A stretch of 5,396 nucleotides of DNA, taken from NCBI GenBank assembly GCA_023424275.1, contig JAFAED010000032.1, positions 1-5,396 of the forward strand. Reading direction: 5' to 3'. The notes under the pieces were generated by a model. It was given only the letters and a program-made list of their open reading frames with translations. It was not told where the DNA came from and ran no database searches. The position numbers and the translations under genes are program-made. This stretch comes from Pseudomonadota bacterium (GTDB taxonomy: Bacteria > Pseudomonadota > Alphaproteobacteria > Sphingomonadales > Sphingomonadaceae). Positions 1 to 5,067 of this stretch are shown in pieces; positions within the stretch are counted from its first letter, which is position 1, and each line of letters opens with the position of its first letter.

Positions 1-81
1 GCGCTTTTCGGCGGCCGATACGGGGACGGTGATCGGCAGGACAGCAACCGCAAGCGCGGCGTATCGAAAGATGTTGGTCAT
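1..81 (-). CDS. Secreted protein, N-terminal 27 codons only (possible second DUF2807 protein)
   Basis: The 5' end of a gene that runs off the left edge. The 27 visible residues form a classical Sec signal peptide: a short polar start with one Arg (R6), a hydrophobic core at residues 8-22, and an Ala-rich cleavage site near S22-A23-A24, followed by the charged EKR. There is no lipobox Cys, so the product should be a soluble periplasmic or exported protein. The ATG at 81 is preceded by AAGG with 7-base spacing. The gene lies 43 bases downstream of the DUF2807 lipoprotein gene in the same direction and is probably co-transcribed with it. Sphingomonads often carry pairs of DUF2807 genes, so a second such protein is a reasonable guess, but no part of the mature domain is visible. 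Being a real gene start is well supported; the function is not. Confidence 0.7.
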   Translation of the reverse strand, partial: MTNIFRYAALAVAVLPITVPVSAAEKR

Positions 82-115
82 GGTGCCGCCTTACCGCGTT
101 CGGATTGGCGGCACC
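82..115 (-). promoter_or_regulatory. Hairpin covering the start region of the leftmost gene
   Basis: A perfect 9-base inverted repeat: GGTGCCGCC at 82-90 and GGCGGCACC at 107-115, separated by 16 bases. On the minus-strand RNA the 3' arm ends directly before the ATG at 81 and contains part of the AAGGCGG ribosome binding site. The loop holds a further CCG/CGG pair around AACG that can extend the stem. No U-tract follows, so it is not a good intrinsic terminator. It could hide the ribosome binding site or act as an attenuator between the two genes. The role is inferred; only the repeat itself is seen. Confidence 0.5.
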
Positions 116-124
116 AGCATGACG

Positions 125-892
125 TCATTTGCAGGTCGTGGTGCCCGACCCCATCTGGCGCGTCGAACATTGCGCGCCGCCGCCGATCGTCACATCGCCC
201 GACCCGAGGATGCTGACATCGGCCTTGCCCGTCGCCTGCGCATCGACATTGCCCGACCCGGTCACCGACACATCCAGCGTGGTCGCGGCCAAGCCTTCGG
301 CGTCGATGTCGCCCGATCCGGTCACAGCAAGATCGGCCGATCCGACCGCGCCGCCACCGATCTCGATATCGCCCGATCCCGCAACCTTGATCTCGGCGCT
401 CTTGGCGGTGAGCTTCGCAACCTTGAGGTCGCCCGACCCGGTCACCACCGCTTCGACCGCATCGCCATCGGCAGCGTCGGCGTCGATCGACCCCGATCCG
501 GTCAGCCGCAGCGCGTCGAGCCGGGGCATGGTGATCGCGATGTCGAGGTCGCCGCCGTCGTGGCTCGCAAAGCTGATGCCTTCGCGCTTGCGGCCGATCA
601 CCAGCCGCGTCCCGTCGACCTTGATATCGAGCCGGTCGATGACATCCTGACGTCCGCGCGCGCTGATCGAGAAACTGTCGCCCCGGCGGATGGTGACATC
701 GTCCGGACCCGACACTTCGACGCCGGTAAAGCCGGCGAGCGAATAGGTCTGGGTCGTAACTGGGCCGGCGGCGGCGGGCGCCCCCGACTCGCCCTTGCCC
801 GACTGGCTGTTGCCGTCGTGATTGGTGCCGTTGCACGCCGTCACCGTCATGCCGAGAGCCAGCGGCAGAATAGCCATCGTCCAGTTACGCAT
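125..892 (-). CDS. DUF2807 (head GIN domain) outer-membrane-type lipoprotein
   Basis: A predicted 255-residue lipoprotein. Residues 1-19 are a type II signal peptide ending in the lipobox V17-T-A-C20. Residue +2 is Asn rather than Asp, which by the enterobacterial Lol rule favours the outer membrane. A Gly/Ser-rich linker (about 22-45) leads to the GIN domain, which opens with the typical F-x-G-V-E-V-S-G-P segment (55-63). GSG(D/N/S) motifs then recur at residues 132, 152, 172, 192, 212 and 230, a 20-residue period (the last is 18) typical of the right-handed beta-solenoid fold of this family. Two Cys near the end (242, 254) may form a disulfide. The start is ATG 892, because AAGGAG at 900-905 lies 7 bases upstream; a TTG two codons earlier would sit about one base from it. 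The family has no settled function. The gene follows nrsF after 57 bases and may be a late member of the same operon. Confidence 0.88.
   Translation of the reverse strand: MRNWTMAILPLALGMTVTACNGTNHDGNSQSGKGESGAPAAAGPVTTQTYSLAGFTGVEVSGPDDVTIRRGDSFSISARGRQDVIDRLDIKVDGTRLVIGRKREGISFASHDGGDLDIAITMPRLDALRLTGSGSIDADAADGDAVEAVVTGSGDLKVAKLTAKSAEIKVAGSGDIEIGGGAVGSADLAVTGSGDIDAEGLAATTLDVSVTGSGNVDAQATGKADVSILGSGDVTIGGGAQCSTRQMGSGTTTCK
197..505 (-). repeat. 60-bp periodic coding repeats in the DUF2807 gene
   Basis: On the plus strand, near-copies of GCCCGAYCCGGTCAC begin at 251, 311, 371, 431 and 491, an exact 60-base period, with a shorter related copy (GCCCGACCCG) at 197, 54 bases away. They encode the (V/A/L)TGSGD turns of the 20-residue solenoid rungs. 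Conservation at the DNA level is strongest over this core and weak between cores. That fits either old internal duplication or codon-level constraint on a repeated protein motif. Such tracts can recombine to gain or lose rungs. Confidence 0.75.
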
Positions 893-937
893 AGTCAATC
901 TCCTTGTGTATTATTTGCGTAACACACAAGGAGATTG
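884..937 (-). promoter_or_regulatory. RBS-sequestering 14-bp hairpin with loop/start-codon complementarity
   Basis: A perfect 14-base inverted repeat flanks a 14-base loop: CAATCTCCTTGTGT at 896-909 and ACACAAGGAGATTG at 924-937. In the minus-strand RNA the 5' arm (937-924) carries CUCCUU, which pairs with the AAGGAG ribosome binding site (905-900) of the lipoprotein gene starting at 892. The loop segment GTTACGC (923-917) is also complementary to GCGTAAC at 890-884, which is the G of the start codon plus codons 2-3. A pseudoknot or two competing folds are therefore possible. A 5-base connector across a full 14-bp stem would be strained, so competition is more likely than a complete pseudoknot. 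As DNA the same dyad could instead be an operator. Confidence 0.65.
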
Positions 938-949
938 CTGTCCAGCGAT

Positions 950-1600
950 CTACCAGCGAAGCAGCGGCGTCAGCAGCAACCGGCCGGCGACACCCGACAG
1001 GAGGACGGCCAGGCCGTGCCACAGCGCGATATGGATCATGTCGTTCGACGCGCAGTGCAACGCGACGATCGTCGCCCCCGCCGCGCCGGCGGCGAGCCCG
1101 ATCACCCACCCCGCGCGCGTCGGCGAGGTCGGCGCGCCGCCCTTCAGCCAGAAAAAGAGCGCCGCGGCGACGCCGAGCCCCGAGAGGGCACCCTCGATCA
1201 TGCAGCGCAGCCCATTTTCGGGACGCGCCGCCTCCATCGCGGCATGGCTGTCGCCAAAGCCGATCACCAGCGCCGACAAGGGCAGCGCGAGCGTCGCGAG
1301 CCCCGCCCAACGCCAGCCGCTATAATCGCGCCCGACGCCGGGCAGTCCCATGCGCAGCGCGCTCCACGCCGCGGCAACGCCCAGCGCGACGACCAGCCAG
1401 AAGGACAGCATCGGCAACGGCGGCATCATCGCGCCGTCGGCGAGGTCGTGGCGCGCGCCCGACAGCCAGAGCAGCGCCGCGCCGCCGCCGATCCACCCCG
1501 CGGCGACCCACAACGACCCGCGCGCGACGCGCCGCGGCCGGACGGGCTCAAGCTCGTCGGCCAGGCCCTCGATCAAATCGTCGATCGATGCTTTGGTCAT
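950..1600 (-). CDS. nrsF: NrsF-type (DUF1109) membrane anti-sigma factor
   Basis: A 216-residue integral membrane protein expected to hold the adjacent ECF sigma factor inactive at the inner membrane. It has a short cytoplasmic N-terminus (1-27, with a DDLIEGLADELEPV stretch suited to sigma binding) and six hydrophobic segments at about 28-48, 63-83, 97-115, 134-153, 163-185 and 190-211. With the N-terminus inside, C133 (start of helix 4) and C183 (end of helix 5) both face the periplasm. From memory, Caulobacter NrsF has two essential cysteines at the same 50-residue spacing (C131/C181), which supports metal or thiol sensing. The ATG at 1600 starts one base after the sigma-factor stop; an in-frame TTG at 1615 would overlap the sigma gene and is less likely. 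The ribosome binding site is weak, so translation is probably coupled to the sigma gene. Confidence 0.9.
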   Translation of the reverse strand: MTKASIDDLIEGLADELEPVRPRRVARGSLWVAAGWIGGGAALLWLSGARHDLADGAMMPPLPMLSFWLVVALGVAAAWSALRMGLPGVGRDYSGWRWAGLATLALPLSALVIGFGDSHAAMEAARPENGLRCMIEGALSGLGVAAALFFWLKGGAPTSPTRAGWVIGLAAGAAGATIVALHCASNDMIHIALWHGLAVLLSGVAGRLLLTPLLRW

Positions 1601-1601
1601 G

Positions 1602-2123
1602 TCATTCGCTTTCAATCAATTGCGCCAGCTTCTTGAGCCCGCGATGAATATTCACTTTGACCAGCGACTCGCTCTGGCCGCAAATCTGCGACGCTTCGGC
1701 GATCGATGCCCCCTCGATCTTGACCAGCGTGATCGCCTGCGCCTGCGCCGGCGGCAATTGGGCAAGCAGGTGATCGATGCTGAGCCGCGCGTGTACCGCT
1801 TCGTCCTCGGCGCCGACCGCGGCGTCATTGTCGCCCAGTTCGGCCTCGTCGCGCTGGCGGCGCAGCATGTCGATCCAGCGATAGCGCGCGATCGCGGCGA
1901 GCCACGGCAGGAACGCGCGCGACGGGTCCCAGGTCGCCAGCTTGCGGTGCATCGACACCAAAGTTTCCTGTACCAAATCGTCGATCTGGTGCGGCGCGCT
2001 GCGCCGCGCGAAATAGCGTTCGAGCCATTTGCGGCTGTCGCCGAGCAGCGCGCGATAGGCCGCACGATCCCCGCGCTGCGATGCCGCCATCAGGCGCGCG
2101 AGCGAGGGTTCGTCGATGCTCAT
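1602..2123 (-). CDS. sigF: ECF RNA polymerase sigma factor, SigF-like
   Basis: A 173-residue group IV (ECF) sigma factor with only the sigma2 and sigma4 domains. The sigma2 core includes DDLVQETLVSMHRK (48-61) and the promoter-melting and -10 recognition segment FLPWLAAIARYRWIDMLRR (71-89). After an acidic linker (about 92-110) comes the sigma4 helix-turn-helix (about 118-168), with LPPAQAQAITL, then SIAEASQICGQSESLVKVNIHRGLKKL split over its two helices. Its position between doxX and nrsF, and the buf genes upstream, match my memory of the Caulobacter sigF operon, whose sigma factor answers chromate and cadmium stress. The start overlaps the doxX stop as ATGA, and no good ribosome binding site precedes it, so translational coupling is likely. 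It probably directs the two GTAACC-N16-CGAAAC promoters on this strand, including one upstream of its own gene. Confidence 0.93.
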   Translation of the reverse strand: MSIDEPSLARLMAASQRGDRAAYRALLGDSRKWLERYFARRSAPHQIDDLVQETLVSMHRKLATWDPSRAFLPWLAAIARYRWIDMLRRQRDEAELGDNDAAVGAEDEAVHARLSIDHLLAQLPPAQAQAITLVKIEGASIAEASQICGQSESLVKVNIHRGLKKLAQLIESE

Positions 2124-2578
2124 TTCGCGCGCAGCTTAGCAACAAGCGCGTCGAGCGAGAACAGCCCGCCGCCGCGCACGATCAGCATCGCCGCCATTGC
2201 GACCCACAGCGAGTGGACCGGCCACCAGGCATCGGGAAAGACGAAGATCTGGATGACCAGCGTCATGACGAGCAGCGCGCCCGCCGACAGGCGCGTCGCC
2301 AGCCCGAACAGCAGCAGCACCGGGAACAGATGCTCGGCATAGGTGGTCAGCGGCACCGCGATCGACGGATCGAGCGGCAGCCCCGAAAATTCCGACGCGA
2401 ACAGATCATATTGCGACGGGTCGATCTGCAGGAACCCGCCCTCGACCACCTTCGTCTGCCCCGACCGCCAGAAAACGCCCGCGAGCGCGACGCGCAGCAG
2501 CAACAAGGCCAGCCCTTCGGGAATGCGCCCCGCCGCGAGCGCGACGCCGCGATCGTAAAATGCGATAATCCTGTTCAT
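2120..2578 (-). CDS. DoxX-family inner-membrane protein
   Basis: A 152-residue membrane protein of the DoxX family. Four hydrophobic segments are visible at about 22-38, 73-93, 97-114 and 121-137. The first is followed by the family-typical FWRSGQTKV segment (36-44), and YAEHLFPVLLLFGLATR spans 80-96. A soluble stretch (about 45-72) sits between helices 1 and 2. DoxX proteins are regular members of DUF2282/DUF692/DUF2063 clusters (called gigT in the gold-induced gig operon), but the biochemical role is unsettled; redox or quinone-linked functions have been proposed. The gene begins 3 bases after the bufC stop. GAGGG inside the bufC end gives an 8-base-spaced ribosome binding site. An internal candidate SigF promoter lies about 70 bases upstream, which makes this the first gene of a possible shorter transcript. 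Confidence 0.9.
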   Translation of the reverse strand: MNRIIAFYDRGVALAAGRIPEGLALLLLRVALAGVFWRSGQTKVVEGGFLQIDPSQYDLFASEFSGLPLDPSIAVPLTTYAEHLFPVLLLFGLATRLSAGALLVMTLVIQIFVFPDAWWPVHSLWVAMAAMLIVRGGGLFSLDALVAKLRAK

Positions 2579-2581
2579 CTC

Positions 2582-3283
2582 TCAAACCCTCTCGAAAGCC
2601 CCGGCGGCGATCAGCGCCGCAATTGCGGCACCGCCGTCGGGATGGGTTTCGTCGAGCGCGGCGATCAGGTTACCGAGCGGCGAAATTTCCCCGGCGATGG
2701 CAAGCACGGCGATCACGGACGCATCGATCGCGCACAGGCGAACCTCGGCGGCCGGCCGTACGGCGAGCAACGCCCGGACATCGGGCCCGAGCACCGGATC
2801 GACCAGCGCAGCGGCGTGCGTGGCGAGCGTCAGGCCGTGCGCCGCAGGGTGTCGCCGCACGCGAAGCGCAAGCAAGGCGGCTTCGTCGAGTCCTGCCAGA
2901 TCGGCAAGCTCCAGCGCGGGCGCATCGGCAGCATGATAGGCTATGAGCCACGCCGCTTCGATCCGCGCGAGGTCGGCGGCGACCGGGTCGGCCAGCGTCT
3001 CGGCGAAGCCCTTGCCGATATCGGCCAGCGCCCGGTGGCGCGCGCCTCCGGCGTCGAGGAAGGCACGCGACAGCCGGTTGAACTCGGCCTCACCCAGATA
3101 AGCGCGCGTATACGGGAAGGTGTCTTCGAGCGCGACGAGCCGCGCGTGCGAGATGGTATTGGCATGAACGCGTAAGCCGCGCAGCACCTCGCCCGCGCTG
3201 CCCGCGAACAGACCGGCGGGCAGATGATCGGGGCCGTGCAGCAGGGTCGCGGCGATCGCCGCCTGCGCGTCACGCATCGACAT
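2582..3283 (-). CDS. bufC: BufC: DUF2063 partner protein of the MNIO enzyme
   Basis: A 233-residue soluble protein that probably helps the DUF692 enzyme bind or process the precursor peptide. The DUF2063 N-terminal domain is recognisable: an N-terminal helix (5-16), then GLRVHANTISHARLVALEDTFPYTR (36-60, written here as one family motif around R38, H40, N42 and P57), an F-x-x-L-x-R-x-F segment (68-76), and the acidic RIEAAW helix (107-112). The C-terminal half (about 130-233) is Ala/Leu-rich and, from family knowledge, may carry an RRE-like peptide-binding fold. Two starts are possible. ATG 3283 overlaps the bufB end by 14 bases. ATG 3277 (two codons later) has a GAG at 7-base spacing and may be the true one. 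The last codons contain both the doxX ribosome binding site and, further upstream at 2648-2673, a candidate promoter. Confidence 0.9.
   Translation of the reverse strand: MSMRDAQAAIAATLLHGPDHLPAGLFAGSAGEVLRGLRVHANTISHARLVALEDTFPYTRAYLGEAEFNRLSRAFLDAGGARHRALADIGKGFAETLADPVAADLARIEAAWLIAYHAADAPALELADLAGLDEAALLALRVRRHPAAHGLTLATHAAALVDPVLGPDVRALLAVRPAAEVRLCAIDASVIAVLAIAGEISPLGNLIAALDETHPDGGAAIAALIAAGAFERV
2648..2673 (-). promoter_or_regulatory. Candidate internal SigF promoter (GTAACC-N16-CGAA) inside bufC
   Basis: On the minus strand GTAACC (2673-2668) is followed by exactly 16 bases and then CGAA (2651-2648), with AC after it. This equals the element upstream of bufA in hexamer, spacer length and the CGAAAC -10 context. 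It lies within bufC codons for G204-N-L to E212-T and about 70 bases upstream of doxX, so a transcript from here would have a leader of roughly 60 bases and carry doxX, sigF and nrsF. The Gly codon used is GGT, as the motif requires. Recognition by the local sigma factor is inferred. Confidence 0.6.
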
Positions 3284-4133
3284 GCTCGATCAGCAGGGCA
3301 TCGGCCTTGGCGACCTCTGCGATCAGCACGGCGTAAGCGGGGACGTCGCTGTCCCATTCGACCAGCACCGGCTTCGGGCCGGCGCGATCCAGAAAGGTCG
3401 TAAGCAAATCCCAGCAGCTCGCGCGCACCGCCGATCCATGGTCGTCGATCGCGATGCGGCCGCCCATATCGTCGTCCTTGACCGCATGGCCCGCAACATG
3501 GATTTCGCCGACAAGACGCGGGTCGATGGCATCGAGCCAGGGTCCCGGATCGAGTCCGAGATTGAACGCCGACACCTCGACATTGTTGATGTCGAGCAGC
3601 AGGCCGCAACCGCTGCGGCGGCAAAGTTCGTGGAGGAAATCGACCTCGCCCCAATCGTCGCCAGCATAAGCGAGATAGCGCGAGGGATTTTCGATCAGCA
3701 TCGTCCGGCCGAGCCGGTCCTGCACGCGGCCAATCTCGGCGACGAAATGGTCGAGCGCCGCATGGCTGTAGGGGATAGGCAGCAGGTCGGGGAATTTATC
3801 CTCGGGTCCGTTGCTCCAGCTCAGATGGTCGGACACCATCGCGGGGCCATAGCGCGCGCACAGCACCGCCAGCGCCTCGATCTCGTCGCGCTCGGCGCCC
3901 GCCGCCGAACCGAGCGACAGGCCGACCGAATGGAAACTCAGCGGCATATGGTCCGCGATCGCGGTCAGCGAACGATGCGGAGGCCCGCCTGCGCCGAAGT
4001 AATTCTGGGGGTGTACTTCGGCCCAGGCGGGCGGGTTGCCCTGCTCCGCCGCCGCCAGCACATCGGCATAATGTTCGGGCTTCAGCCCGAAACCGGCGCG
4101 CGGCGGCAAGTCGCGAAGCGGGCGGGGGGTCAT
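3270..4133 (-). CDS. bufB: BufB: MNIO (DUF692) iron-dependent peptide-modifying enzyme
   Basis: A 287-residue TIM-barrel enzyme of the multinuclear non-heme iron oxidase (MNIO) family, relative of MbnB and TglH, expected to oxidise cysteines of BufA (5-thiooxazole formation is what I recall for bufferins). The family metal and active-site residues are all visible: H21, E39 in EVHPQNYF, H68 in FHSVGLSLG, D102-H103 in VSDHLSW, E148-N149 in IENPSRY, D181 and N183-N184 in LLLDINNV, E210/H212/H216 in GEIHVAGH, D231-H232 in IDDHG, and E259 in VEWDSDVP. Length is normal for the family. The start is ATG 4133, five bases after the bufA stop, with AAGAAGGG in the last bufA codons as ribosome binding site. 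A longer in-frame extension to 4208 would overlap bufA heavily and has no family match. The stop overlaps the bufC start, so synthesis of enzyme and partner is coupled. Confidence 0.95.
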   Translation of the reverse strand: MTPRPLRDLPPRAGFGLKPEHYADVLAAAEQGNPPAWAEVHPQNYFGAGGPPHRSLTAIADHMPLSFHSVGLSLGSAAGAERDEIEALAVLCARYGPAMVSDHLSWSNGPEDKFPDLLPIPYSHAALDHFVAEIGRVQDRLGRTMLIENPSRYLAYAGDDWGEVDFLHELCRRSGCGLLLDINNVEVSAFNLGLDPGPWLDAIDPRLVGEIHVAGHAVKDDDMGGRIAIDDHGSAVRASCWDLLTTFLDRAGPKPVLVEWDSDVPAYAVLIAEVAKADALLIEHVDA

Positions 4134-4138
4134 CGGGC

Positions 4139-4432
4139 TCAGCCCTTCTTGGGGACCGGCTTGGCGTTGCCCTTGTGCGCGGCCAGCGTGCCGCCCATCT
4201 TCACGCATTCGCCCTTGGGAACATTCTTCCAGGCATTGCCCTGATAATCGACGGTCGAGGTGCCGGCGCAGCTCGTGCCCGGGCCTGCGGCGCAGTCATT
4301 CTTGCCCTTCAGCGACACGCCATAGCATTTTTCCTTGGCGCCATCGGCGGCGGCGGCGGGGACGGCCATGGCGCCGGCGGCCATGGCGAGGACAGCCGAG
4401 GCGGCGAGCGACAGTTTCAGCGTATTGGACAT
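4139..4432 (-). CDS. bufA: BufA: DUF2282 bufferin-type RiPP precursor peptide
   Basis: A 97-residue precursor. Residues 1-29 form a Sec signal peptide (K6, an Ala-rich core, cleavage near AAAA/D30), unusual among RiPPs because it sends the modified peptide to the periplasm. The mature part has the four conserved Cys of the DUF2282 family: C36 in [11 protein letters not shown]47 in NDCAAG, C55 in TSCAGTS and C76 in KGECVKMGG, plus the VDYQGNAWK segment (61-69). Known bufferins chelate copper after conversion of cysteines by the MNIO enzyme; from memory the two central Cys (here C47 and C55) become thiooxazoles. A Lys/Pro-rich tail (87-97) lies beyond the core. The ATG at 4432 has GGGAG 7 bases upstream, the clearest ribosome binding site in the operon, consistent with the precursor being needed in excess. 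It is the first gene after the promoter. Confidence 0.94.
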   Translation of the reverse strand: MSNTLKLSLAASAVLAMAAGAMAVPAAAADGAKEKCYGVSLKGKNDCAAGPGTSCAGTSTVDYQGNAWKNVPKGECVKMGGTLAAHKGNAKPVPKKG

Positions 4433-4485
4433 TCGAATTCTCCCTTCAAAAAATGGACGATGCGGAGGATGGCATCGGAGAGAGT

Positions 4486-4511
4486 TTCGCGGGGCGCGCC
4501 GGAGCGGTTAC
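4486..4511 (-). promoter_or_regulatory. Candidate SigF promoter upstream of bufA
   Basis: On the minus strand, GTAACC (4511-4506) as -35, a 16-base spacer containing GGCGCGCC, and CGAA (4489-4486) as -10, followed by AC. This matches the GTAACC/CGAA consensus I recall for Caulobacter SigF targets. Transcription would begin around 4480, leaving a leader of about 45-50 bases before the bufA ATG. It should drive the whole bufA-bufB-bufC-doxX-sigF-nrsF operon. Confidence 0.78.
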
Positions 4512-4519
4512 GCGGCACC

Positions 4520-4529
4520 CGAAATTTCG
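4520..4529. other. Palindrome CGAAATTTCG in the divergent intergenic gap
   Basis: A perfect 10-base palindrome 9 bases upstream of the bufA -35, within the gap between bufA and the plus-strand Gre-like gene. The position would suit an operator or upstream element acting on either direction, but a palindrome this short can occur by chance and nothing else supports a function. No convincing promoter for the plus-strand genes could be recognised in the rest of the gap. Confidence 0.25.
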
Positions 4530-4590
4530 CGCCATCTTGTCGCCACCTTCGCGGTGCAGGGCCGCAACTTCCCGTTCGAAAGTAGAGACG

Positions 4591-5067
4591 ATGAGCGTAG
4601 CGTTCCGCCGCGAAAGCGACGACGAGCATAAAGAACCCGAATATGAGCTGCCCATTCCGGTCGGCCCAAATCTCGTGACTCCCCGCGGGCTGCGCCTGCT
4701 TGGCGACGATGTGACGCGGCTCGAAAGCGAGATTGCGCGGACGACGGACGAGGATGCCCGCAAGAAGTTGCAGCGTCGCCTGCGCTATTTCCACACGCGC
4801 CAGTCGACCGCCGAGGTTCAGGCGCCGCCCGCCGACGGCAGCGTCGGCATCGGCAGCCGCGTGCGCTACCGGCTGAACAAGGCCGAAAAGACCATCACCA
4901 TCGTCGGCGGCGACGAGGCCGACCCCACGCTCGGCACCATTGCCTTTTTCGCCCCGCTCGCCCGCGCGCTGATGGGCGCCGAGGCAGGCGAGAGCGTCGA
5001 ATATCAGGACCGCGAGGATGCGATCACGATCCTCGCCGTCGAACCCGACCCGGAGACGCAGGCATGA
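4591..5067 (+). CDS. Short GreA/GreB-family transcription factor
   Basis: A 158-residue protein with the C-terminal FKBP-like Gre domain (about 84-152), clear from GIGSRVRY (86-93) and GTIAFFAPLARALMG (115-129), followed by the usual AGESVEY (132-138). The N-terminal half has a charged, Pro-rich start (1-28), then LVTPRGLRLL (28-37), the typical opening of the Gre coiled coil. The coil is short: helix 1 about 31-51, a turn at TTDEDA (51-56), helix 2 about 57-76. The long GDLSENAEY-type tip of canonical GreA is absent; acidic residues D53, E54 and D55 at the turn might substitute. It binds RNA polymerase by family membership, but transcript-cleavage activity is uncertain. The start is ATG 4591, with AGAG just upstream as a weak ribosome binding site. 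An in-frame extension back to 4453 would cross the bufA promoter and shows no Gre-like sequence. The gene is divergent from the buf operon. Confidence 0.88.
   Translation: MSVAFRRESDDEHKEPEYELPIPVGPNLVTPRGLRLLGDDVTRLESEIARTTDEDARKKLQRRLRYFHTRQSTAEVQAPPADGSVGIGSRVRYRLNKAEKTITIVGGDEADPTLGTIAFFAPLARALMGAEAGESVEYQDREDAITILAVEPDPETQA

Noticed and set aside
119..128. Palindrome ATGACGTCAT over the lipoprotein stop codon
   Set aside because: It is short, lies at the very end of coding sequence and resembles no known bacterial operator in this context; probably chance.
29..922. Plus-strand 297-codon open frame opposite the lipoprotein gene
   Set aside because: Its repetitive Arg/Asp-rich translation mirrors the 60-bp repeats of the real gene on the other strand. 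The lipobox, ribosome binding site and GIN motifs place the gene on the minus strand.
896..937. Intrinsic terminator after nrsF
   Set aside because: The stem is long but AT-rich at its top, no T-tract follows in the minus direction, and the 3' arm is the ribosome binding site of the next gene; a translational switch fits better.
916..944. Sigma70-like promoter for the lipoprotein gene (TGGACA at 944-939)
   Set aside because: The -35 resembles TTGACA, but no acceptable -10 hexamer lies 16-18 bases downstream; the AATAAT further on is too far away.
1350..4244. Long plus-strand open frames antisense to the operon (1350-2342, 2081-3175, 3282-4244)
   Set aside because: They are rich in Arg, Gln and Ala with no recognisable domain, lie opposite genes with clear family motifs, and are expected from codon bias in high-GC DNA.
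4365..4388. Direct repeat GCCATGGCG within bufA
   Set aside because: It encodes the repeated Ala-Met-Ala of the signal peptide; codon bias is enough to explain it.
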